Positions 27,601 through 39,600 of a stretch of DNA of 64,000 nt are shown here, piece after piece. A program made the translations under genes and the position numbers. The DNA lies in the NCBI RefSeq assembly GCF_019925205.1, contig NC_083566.1:496001-560000 (forward strand), in the 5' to 3' direction. This DNA comes from Metopolophium dirhodum. Taxonomy: Eukaryota > Arthropoda > Insecta > Hemiptera > Aphididae. The notes beneath the pieces are model-generated. The model was not told the origin of the DNA. It did no database searches and was given only the letters and a program-made list of their open reading frames with translations. Position 1 is the first letter of the stretch; the number at the start of each line of letters is the position of its first letter.

Positions 27601-30600
27601 AGCTGCAGGAATATTTCGTTTGAGATGGAAATAAGATCTTAAAATAAACTCTGCGTTGTTGTTTGCGATAGTAATTTAGGGCACTGAAATGGTGGCGGTT
27701 CGTCATTTGTGCGAAGTAAATAAGGCGCAAACTATCATGCTACGAAAAAACTTGAAACTATTTATTGTTATTTTTTTCTGATTCCGACACCGTTGTCCAC
27801 AGAGCATTCATCAGATCAAAAAATAAAAGCTATTAACTCTGTGGAATTGAATGACGTATAAATATATTTTTATAAGTTTCTATGTACAACGAATCGAATG
27901 AGGTAAACAATATATGATAACTATATATATATATATATATTAAGCGTAAGTTTACAAAATATGTTAGTAGCAACTATTATGAAAAATATATTTCGATGAT
28001 TATTCGAGAAACCGCTGAGATGGTTTGCATAATGAAAACTGTGCTATTAAAATTATCGTCCAAAGTATAATAATTATTAAGTAAAATATTATTTTAAATA
28101 GTGTAATAAACTTGCATAATATAATACAAAGGTTACAAAGGGTATTTACTATTTTCTTTTAATAATAACAATTTAAATTCGCACGAAAGCGAAACATGTA
28201 TAGGTAGGTACTTTTAGTGATATAATACAATATTTTATATAGTTGCAATATTATAATGTATAATTTGACATCAATAAATAATTATAATTTTATATAACGA
28301 AAATGGAATACTGAATTAAACGATAGGTACGTAAATAATAGCCTTTGCAGTAGATATACAAGAGATTGGAAAATGAATTGAAATTATATTTTGATGCACA
28401 AATTTACAATATATACCAATATCGTCGTACGGACGTCCCCGCGATACCGTCGACTTCACAACGAATCGTACCGGTACCTACGCCGGTTGTGTTTGGGGCG
28501 GTCTAGCGTCAGCGCCACGTGTTCTTGATGAACTTCGCTGCCTTCTCGGCGACCATGACGACGGGTGCGATGGGGTTGCAGTTGGGCTGTGTCGGGAACA
28601 CGGACGCGTCGGCCACGCGCAAGCCACGGACGCGGTGGACACGCAACTCGGGGTCGACGACGGCGGTCGGATCGGAGGCCGGGCCCATCTTGCACGTGCC
28701 AGCATGGTGGTTCTCGCCGCGCGTGTGGTACCGGACCAGGCACCGCCAGTACGGGTCGGTGGCGAACGTGTGCTTGTTGCAGTGGTCGACGGGTGACCGG
28801 TCGACAGTGGCGCCCAGCTGCTGCAGGGCCTTGGTGTGCACCAGGTCGTTGGCCAGCCGCAGGCCCCACACCAGCACGTCGGCGTCCTCCTCTGTGGCCA
28901 AGTAATTGGGATCGATCCGGGGCCGGACGAAAGGGTCGGCGCTAGCCAGCCGGATGGTGCCCCGGCTCCGTGGCCGCACGTTCACCGGCCGCACATTCAT
29001 GCGCACCAGGTCCGAGGTCACCTTGCACGCGCCGTACACCGGTTGGGCGTAAGCGCAGTTCGGTGAGAAGCCGTCGAAGAACAACTGCACGTCAGCCGGG
29101 TCCGTGGGCCCTGCCCTGTCGGACCGCAGGAACGCGGACACCTGAAGGCCGCCGGTCGTGGACAGCGGACCGGACCTCTGCTTCATGTACTGGCCGATCG
29201 CCTCGTACGTCAGCATCCGGTCGTGCGTCACGTTCAGCTGAAAGCCCAGCCTGCTAGCAACGTGGTGCTGCAGATTGTGGCCCACCCGCAAGTCCTGCAC
29301 CACCGGCACGCCCAGTGGCCGCAGATCCTCTGCCGGCCCGATGCCGGACAGCATGAGTAAGTGCGCAGACCCGATAACGCCCGCGCACAGGATCACCTCC
29401 TTCCTGGCCATCAGCCGCTTGGTACGGTTCGCGCTGTCCACGTACTCGACGCCGTGCACCGACCGCCGGTCCGCGGCCACCAGCAGCCGGGTCACGTGGT
29501 GGTTGATCTTGACGCGCAGGTGTCCACGGTTCCGCAGGTGTGGCCGTAGATACGCCGTGGGTGTCGTCACCCGGACCTTTGCACTGTTGATCATGAGCTG
29601 CGCGATCGAGAAACCCATCGCGTCCGGTTCGCTCATGTCCATCTCCGAGTACCCCAATTCCCGGGCAGCCTCCATCAACGTTCGAGCTATCGGTAAAATT
29701 TCCGTGGGCTTTTGCACGGGAATCGGCCCTCGAGTCCCGTGGATTTCCGTGTTGTAGTCCCTGTTGTTCTCAGACATTTTGAAAAACGGCAACACGTCGT
29801 CGTATCCCCACCCGACGTTACCGTCCTTCAACCACCCGTCGTAAACGTCTCGGTGCCCTCTCGAGTACATCGAACCTTAAACAGGGTTGAATGTTATACG
29901 ATTAGATCGGTATTTGGTGATTTGTTTTTACAAGTTTTCTGTTAAAATTAGCGTGTCCTATACTTTTTGATTTCGACTTACCCCGCCTGCAATTGAAGAC
30001 CTGAGAGCAACAACATAAAATCTCTATATTTTGGTAAACATTAGTTTTTCATTGCACATTATTAAGTAAAAAAACTAAGTCGTTTGTTGCAACGACCAGA
30101 CATCTCCATTTATATCATGTTGTAAATGGAGGTGTCTAGTTTTTATTTTAGTACAAAACAACGCCAAGTATTATTATTTTGATTTTGAGATCATACAAAT
30201 TTAATTTTAACAATATTATTGTATACTTATACAAATTGAAGTTACATATAAATATATTTTTTGTTAATTTTTAAAGCATTTTCAAGTGCCTCCTGAAAAA
30301 CTGTATCAATTGGAGATATATTTTTGTTGCACTCGGGTCATTTGTCGATAGCAGAAACTCTAATATAATATTATGTATTTAAGCAGTGCCGTCGTAATAG
30401 AAAAAAGAAACTACGATTTACATTAAGTATAAATATTCAATAGTTATTAAAATAATTTATTATATTCTTCGTCGTTTAGCGATCAAACATTTGAACACAA
30501 TTCGAAATGCTTACTTAGGTACAAGTATACACATTACTCACACGAACACGAGACAGTTTGTTTGAATTTATAATATTTATCGAAAATATGTTGACTATAT

Positions 30601-33600
30601 TATTATTATGTTGCACATTTAAACTGCAAGTCACCGATGATTGTGAGTATTATAGTGATGTCAAATTTTAGAAACGTAATATTATAATAAGAATAATTAA
30701 CCTAAACATGTAAAATTTCAACACAAATCGTTGGTCAAACAGTTTCTACTTTTGAAAACATATCCAATAGAATGGAATACACTACTGTATATTATGGTAT
30801 GTGTGTATAATTATATTAAAATGTGATAACTTTTTTTGGAAACTTCTACTAAATTACCGACATCATACTCATCCATAATTGTAGTTCGTTTAATCATGTA
30901 CGTCAACATTGTACATTAGCCAGCCATTACTAATGCGTAGATCACACACTCTGACACTCAACTCTTGGCTAAATTTTCTTTTTCAAATGATCATACGGAC
31001 ACCGTCATCGTGGAATTTGAAGTATATTTACCCGACAGTGAAGCTGTTCCTCCCAACAATCTTCCTCGGGGCCAACCGCACACTCCCCCGTATGCCAAAC
31101 AAGCGTGTTTTTGCGGCGTCGTAATATACTGCCAATCGTACTTCGTGGCGATTGCCGAACTCAGCAAAGCGGGTATGTCGATGGCCGCCGGTTGCTCTGG
31201 ACCGGATTCGAAAAGGGTCACCGTCCAGTTGGGGTTTTCCGACAGTCTACCAGCCACAACGGGACCTGAAAATTTATAATAAATTATGCGTCATAGTGCG
31301 GGCTTGTGGTTATTTTTCAAGTTTTTTCAGCAGTGACCCATATAAACATATAATCGAACATATAATAGAGTTAAAACTTAAAACCATTATTATTCTGAAT
31401 CATTTGGAGTTAACATAGTGTATAGTAAAGTGAAAGTTCTAATGGGGTATTCTCTTAAACCACATTCCACACAAATTTATCGAAGAAAATGAAAGTCTCC
31501 GGTAAATATTTTACTTGTAAATAATATGCTAATAACTTGGGACGTGCAAAGCTAATAATGTCATAAGTAAGTAATGCGTTTACACCCAAAGGAGTTTTTC
31601 AGGCTTGGTCATAAAATTGGTTTTTATTTTAACAAACGTGCTATTCTGGGTTTTTCATAATTTATTATTCTATTCGTACTGTGTCCTTTATTTATTTATT
31701 AAAACTGTATACATTTTAAAATGGTGACCTTTAACATTAATATTAAATTACCAAAGATAGTATTTTACTCAACATATTTAAGTACATTAACCTAATACAG
31801 CAGATACTTATGATATAATAATTGTATTATAATTTAAAGTTTAGATAGGATCAGAAGGATTGTCTTAAAATGTATAAAACATTTACCCTTCTCAATTCCT
31901 CCAGCTATTATAATTATATTTAATTATACATCAGAAGTCAGATTCATTACTTAAAAAATGACAAAATGTTTAAAAACAATATCTCAATGAGAATTAAAAA
32001 TTAAAACTTTAAATTGTGATTTGAAAATCCTAAGTAGATTTTACTGTTTTAAGTCTTAATGAATAAAAGAAAAGGATTAAATGTTTATTGTCATGAAATA
32101 ATATAACAACAGTTTGGTCAAAAGAAACTATGAATTAAAAAACGAAACAGATTGTGGGGGTATTTACTAAAATACAGCTGCTATTGTTTCGCTTAAAAAA
32201 TATCACATTCATATTTAAATATTTACTTGTATACTGAACTTTTTTAATCGATCTACTTACCGGCGACTCCACCGCCAACCACTATGAAGTCTACTTCGTC
32301 GACATCATCGTGAGGTTGCTCGACCACTCTTCTACACGAATCGATCAAAGCACAATCGGACCTTATCAAAATGTCGGCGGCTATCATAAACTCTTCCAAA
32401 TCGGGATTTGATTTACATAATTCCTTGAAGAATGACGTTTCTACGTGTTCGGCGTTTTGTACGCAATTTCCTGATGATTATTATAATATAATAAGTACGA
32501 TCAAAATGCATTTCTGTGAACATTGTAAACAGCAATATACATAATAACACAGTGGTTACCTTTATTGTTCGGACTCGTGGACGTCAACACGTTTACCGCT
32601 TGACACAACACATGGAAATAAAATAACACTTTCATAATTTTTAAATTTTTACGATCAAATATTATGTAGTGTAAAAAAACAAATATTGATACTGATTTGG
32701 AATAGCGTTTTGACAAAATGCATGTGGCTGTACTGACGTAAAGCCGGCGTGCACCTAGTGAAAAATACAGTATACGACGTATAATAGAAGGAGTCGTGCG
32801 CTGACCGAGAGTTTAAAAACGATTAAGACTTCTTAACACCCGCATACGCGAAGAGTTGAACATTATATCTGCCATTTTCGACGATTAATCGCCATTAGCC
32901 GCTTTTAAGGAATCACAAAATCACAGAGGTGTGACGAAACGTATGTTAATACGCATAGAGAATGGATTCCAGATACACGTGGTCGTGTACAATTTCACCG
33001 AGAACCCATTATTCTAAGTCGGGTGCATGCAAATCGGAAAGATAAAAATTTACTGAGGGCCACTATAATAATATAAACTAAATCGTGTAATTGTTTTACG
33101 CGACGTATTTATATTTGTTCAAATGGAAGGCTGGTGCACATGCTTATATAGCCTCAACGTTTATCGTCTGCTTCTGAGGTAGTAATTCGACGGCTCTATT
33201 ACAATTTAATTCTATTCGTGTAACACATAAAAACGCCGAAAAATCGCATTATATTACATAATTTACATGTAACGACTACGTAGTTAAGTATTGACGTATT
33301 GTTATTGAAACGGTTGGTTTTTTTTATACCAAAACGATTACAACGATGTTACATGGTTTTAAACTAATTTTGATTAGTTTATAATAAGTAACTATATTAC
33401 AATATTATATCAAAATCAAAAATTCGCAGTTTTAATGTACGTTGTTGTTACACTTTACTACTTAAACGATTGAATATTATACTTCCATAGTTCAAACATA
33501 ATTGTGGGCACTCGAACAGTACCTAAAAGCATATGAAACTATAAACTACATAATCCTCAAGCTAATGGATTGACTTTTGAATGGATCGAATCAGATAAGT

Positions 33601-36600
33601 ACATCAATTAAATATGCTTACAATAGTGGTCGAACAAACACATTGATATAAATAAATATTCTTAATACACGGTTATTGAGTCAAGGTAGTCGCTCGGCCT
33701 TATCACACAACGACCGTCCCCCAAAAAAAGTCTCGTGACTGTATAATAATCTACTTTTTTATCTGTTTGTATATACCTACTATGAAACCTGTATTAGTAC
33801 ATCGACAAAAATGTATCTTAAATAATATTCAAGTTAAAAATCCAGCTATGGTTATTGGGATGGTGTTAATTGTTGATTGAAATGTAATATTATCTGTAGC
33901 GCTTCGTTATATTAACAAATAAATACATAATAATATATATATGGTAGGTATGTGTACAAAGACAAATTTGAACACACTTAAAACTCTTATAGTTGTTTAG
34001 AGGATTAAGATAACTGTATACACTGAATCAGATTCTGTAATGAAACTATTATATTAATATTATTATTTATAGTCATACATGCAAGTCTAGAAAACTATAT
34101 GATATATAACTATAATGATATATACTATATACCTATTACCTATTAATATATTTATAAGATTACATTTTTTACGTCTCGGACTGTACAGAGTGTTGTAATG
34201 ATTAAGACAATAAATTATGAAATTCAAATGTATTTACCTTTATTTTTTATGAGCTTTGAAGTAACTAGTACGTTTAAAACTTGCGCAAACATTTGAAAGT
34301 AAAACATCACATGCATGTTTAAAAAGGTAAAAAATGTATAGTTAAATTTGATAGAAATCATATAATAATGAATTAATAGAAAAAAGATACTAACCTAGGT
34401 ATATGATTATGGTTGAACTGACACAAAAACATGTAGAATTAATACTTCATAGTAAAACAAAAGCGACAAAAACATTCTCGTTTGAAACATATAATTGTAT
34501 GTGTGACGTGTAATTTAGGCGTTCTTACAGCGTAAATGTCCAATCTCTAATACGTGCAATATCTACGACTAATGACATTTTTTACTGTTTAATTTCGGAT
34601 ATGATCGAATAAAATAACGCGTGCGGGCCAGCGCAATCGTTGCATATACCGCATATACCGCATATACCGCATATACCGCATATAACTACGGATAATTATT
34701 TTGTGGCCTATCGTCATTAACAGCGCATCCCAAATGACTCCCATTCACTGCAGTTAACTTATTCCCAAACGGCTCCTGCCAAAAAACATTTCAACCAAAT
34801 TTACCTAAGTATGATTTTTATATTTTTAACGCTAAAATTAAACGAAAAAAAAACACTAACACATTTACAATATCAATTATACGATTTTTATATCATTTTT
34901 AAAATTTACATATTATTTAAAATTTAAAAAAACACCAACAATTTTGTTATCAAGCCTCTTTTAAGACAATACAAAGTCTTTATGAAGTGGGAAGGAATTT
35001 GTGTTGTAAAAAACTGGTGCCGTTTGGGAATTTACTTTTTTGTAAAACGGTGGCTAAATGGGCTACGGCCGTTATTAAATATCGAAATTAGAGATCTACG
35101 ACGTTTAGCTATAATAATACGATATACTTCAAAAACCGTATTCGTCTGAAGTCCCACGATTTTATTAAAAAGTACGAGGCGTCTATATTCAAAGACCTGC
35201 GACCGTTTTGAAATTTTATTTCGTATTTCCAAAGTGTGATCGCTATATATAGACGTCTCGAAACGATGACTATATTATCATACCGCTGGTCTTACTTATT
35301 GCTACAATTTTAGTATTTTAATATTATATTGATGTCATCGTTGTTTTTTTTCTCATATAGGTATCCGACTGTAGCATGGTGCTGGAAGAGGTACCACAAA
35401 AAATGTGTGAAGCGCTGCGGCTTTTCTTGCAAGGACTCGGTTACGGTAAGCCAAACCAGTCTTCGTGCACAGTAAAATAAGCGGAAGTTTTCCTTTTTGT
35501 CTAATGCTTCGACGTTTATACGGAAAAACACAAAAAAAAAATTTTTCAATTAATAATAACAAAAACAATACACCTACGTATAATCATAACATCATCGGAG
35601 AACTACCCATATAACAAATTTGTAGTCATATAATATTAAATTCACACATTTGTACGTATTAATCATTATTTAGTCACAATGTGTCGTTATTGTTTTTTTT
35701 TTTTTTTGTTTTTTTTTTTCACTATTAATACATACATTAACAATATATATATACATATAATATATATATACATGATGGCAATTTATTAATGGTGTCTCTA
35801 TAGGCGTATATAAGTTTTTTTTTTGGGCTCCCCCTCATTCAATTTTGTCAACAAACGAAAAAGTTAGTGCGTTCGCGGATTTGTATTGAAATTAATAAAA
35901 ATCTTGTTAGATTATTTTCTTGTTTTTGTACACTGTGCGTTTTTTATGTTTCCGTTCTACTATATACACAATTTAATAATATCAAATATAGGTCGTCGAG
36001 TAAAACGTTTCATTCGTTCGTGTGCGATGCGAATCACAACAGAAATATACAATTTACAATATACAGTATATACAGTGACGAGACACCTATTTGCACCTAT
36101 TTGCTGTGGTGTGGTCCGCAAAACAGCGGCGTACTCGCGATTTGAATTTTTTTGATCGAACGACCAAATTCGACGAACGAACGACCGTCATTACAAAACA
36201 CGTTATGCATTCCGTATATTATGACGAAAAACCAAATTCAAATTATAAATCCGCTATATATATATATTGAGATAAGTCATCCCGCGTGTACGCCGCTGTG
36301 TATATTATATTATATGTTCATAGAACGACGTATAATATGAATAATTATACCGTTGTCACGTCATGATATTAACACAATATTATCATAAGTCATAACATTA
36401 TATTGGTACATTGCAAACATTTACGACACGTATAATTTATTGTATTAATAATATAATATTTTTATATTTGTTGCGTTTAATAATTTTTGTGCACTATATT
36501 GTTATTTAATATAATAATATACCTATACTGTGTATAAATGCAATAACGTTACGAGTGATTCGGCGGAGTTATCAATCGCAACAATCGTATAAACGTACAA

Positions 36601-39600
36601 AATATTATTTCAGACGATCGGCAAAATTGTTTGAAAACGTGTATGCTATTATATAATGATGTGAAAAATAAATTTAGTCGTTATCGTAGTACGTAGGTAC
36701 AATTTATTTACGCCGCGGGTGCAGTATCACACTAAATTAGATACGGTGTGCACTCAACGTTACTAAACAATTCTATTAGAAATCCTATTTGACCTGAATC
36801 GCTCGTGATTTGTCACCTTTATAATAATATATACTGTTCAGGTACTAATATTATGTATGGCGTATAATGTTCATTATAAATTATACACAATATTATACCC
36901 AAGTAGTGATCATTGCAGGCTACACAGTATTTCACGCATTTCATTTTGTTTATTTATTAGTTATTATATATATATTATTATCATGTATGTTATAATATTA
37001 TATAGAAATATCTATTTGACGAATATGCTACATTGTATGTTTGTTTTTGTGTTTTAAAAATATTATTTTACGAACGATTTTATTACAAACAAATTAAAAA
37101 TAATTATTCCCTCTCTTATCTGACAAGGTGTCACGCAAAAACTATTTATAATGTATGTACGTAAAGATAAATTTGAATCTTTGTTATCATCAAAAGTCAA
37201 AAGCTATAATACTATATGCATCTTGGTATTAAATAAGGGATAGATTCACAATATTATAATATTGTATTTTAAATTGTAATAAAACAGTGGACATTATAAT
37301 ATATAAATATGGTTCAATCACATATTTTATATATGTATACAGAAGATTAAGTAATGATATTTTTAAAAAATAAAAAATAATACATATAAATGTACATTAA
37401 GTGAATAAATCGAAATACAGTGAAATTATATAACTTTATTGTGTTGATATATTGTTGTGCGACTGGTGCGTATTGACCGTAATACACGTAACTTCCTCCA
37501 TATAAGACGGTTATATATAACGTACGTTTTTTATTATAATAACTATTCAAATGTTATGATTTTGACATAATATAAGACGTGTAGGTACAACTACAACTAA
37601 AGTGAACGATATCAAAATACGATGTGTTGTTGTATTGCATTGATCGGTGTCGGTTTATGTGATTGTATACAAATTATTAGATGATATCGACACAATTAAA
37701 TAACTGGATTTTGTTTAAAACCAGAAGATGGAAGATATACCACAGCTCTCAGACTATAGTCAAACTAAACGCTTGTTTAAATTTGTAACATAATATTATC
37801 TAAGATGAATAGACAACAAATATCCACTTGAAACGTGTCAAGACCCGAGAAAATATGATTATTTATTTGTTTAGCTTAAGCATTTATATAATGTCATTAT
37901 AAATCAAAAATAACAAAGATCAAATTCAAACCATTGTTGTACATTTTAGAATTTTTTTTGACTCTCGTGAAATGCGTCCGAATTGTGTATTTTGATATTT
38001 TACCTGTTTATATGTAATGTATAAAAAGAGTCTTATTACATTTTTATTTTATTAATACATTTTTATCGATGGTCTAATAACATGAATCATCTTTATAATA
38101 TTATTACGATAGAACAGAACCAAGAGCAAGTGGAGATTGTTAATCGTTACTGTATTGATACATAGTCGATTTGTGTGCCACTGACCCGTCCGGAGAAAAA
38201 ATTATAGTATCTATTTCTACAACCCAAAATTAAATTTTTTTTGTGCAATTTTTACTTGTATAGATAAAGCTTTTTGATGTTTTTCGTTATTTTATTTTTT
38301 GTTTTGTATCATAATATTTTCTTTGTATAATTAGCATCAATAGATAATTGATCAGCTGCCAACGCGAATGGCTAATTTTAGAATGTTATCCGTTGGAGGC
38401 GGATTACGTGTTGCATTTAGAAATTTGTGTGTACGAGGTTTAGAGTATGAATACCATTTTATGTTGAATTTCGTACTATTCTGTTCTTTATTTTACAATT
38501 TTTGTATATTTTAGTCTACACAAAATATTATATAATATTAAGTAGGAATATAGGTTATATAGGTACCTATGCGTCATATTATTATAATGTGCGTCATGCG
38601 AAAGCTCGTCACGACTCCGATTGTACACACACTCTTTTCTGATATTTAACTCGACAAAATTAATATCGTGTAAGACAAATAGGCACTGATATAGAGAACA
38701 ACCGACTGAACGCGTTCGTCCTAATTAATTAAGACGCGAATTTACAATCGCATAATATTACGCGTTTCCATTAAACGGCAAAAAATGTATTATATCAGTT
38801 TTTAAAACTATCGCAATTAAACGCAATACCTCCGACATAGGTAATATTTTATAATAATTTATATTCTCGGAAAAATACACCACGTCAATATGTTATAATA
38901 TTGTAATATTTTATATTATATTTTCTGATCTGGGCGGACGTAGAAACGCGTATTTTTTTTTCACAGAAATCAATAGTTCAATAACTGCTTGCACTAATAA
39001 TTTATTATTTTATTGATAGATAACCATAATAGTATGTAGGTAATTTCTTCAGAACTATACACGTGTGGGTTGGTATAATTTGAAATGCGGTTTTTTAACG
39101 TCGTTTCGTGTTTTTAATTTCAATGATCGACAGCGGCGATAACAACTCGACCTTTTCACCCGTTCGTGGCCCATGAGGTTGCATTTTGTGTTGGATCGTA
39201 CCTAAAATGCTGTCCGTCCCGTGCAGGTCTAAAGTATAGTTGGCTGTGTAATAATTATGTGTGTATACTAAAATAATATATAGGGCTTGGAAGTTGATGA
39301 CCTTAAAAACATTAAAACATGACCTAAAAATATCCTTAAAAAATGACCTAAAAAAATTACAAATATTTGTTTTAAATTAATAAAAATACATTTTTAAAAA
39401 CATTTTACTCTATCTTACTATAACATTCTATATACATTTATTAAAGCTTACAAATTACTCAAAATATGACGAAAAAATAATACAATTTAAGTACAATATT
39501 ATTCACCATAACACGAAAGCGACGCGACGACTGTAATCGGTGAGATAAAATCAGACACTTATGGAATATTAAGAAAAAAAAATAAAATGTATCATGTATG

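Larger units (their letters stand above)
24855..35360 (+). other. NDRG intron 7 (10.5 kb), host of the antisense GMC gene
   Basis: It holds an inverted-repeat element right after the donor (24939-25262), the GMC oxidoreductase gene on the minus strand (28509-32635), a 9-bp tandem repeat (34642-34685) and a fold-back element (about 34721-35070). Nothing else is recognised at 25263-28508 or 32800-34600. Confidence 0.7.

Noticed and set aside
28456..28945. Several overlapping long reading frames on both strands in the GMC exon
   Set aside because: They are shadow frames of the GC-rich GMC coding exon, where stops are rare; only one frame carries GMC motifs.
28970..29945. Plus-strand reading frames of up to 160 aa
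   Set aside because: Antisense to GMC exon 4, Arg/Ser-rich composition from GC-rich codons, no family resemblance.
34642..34685. CRISPR-like repeat array
   Set aside because: Units are contiguous 9-mers without spacers in a eukaryotic intron; it is a simple tandem repeat.
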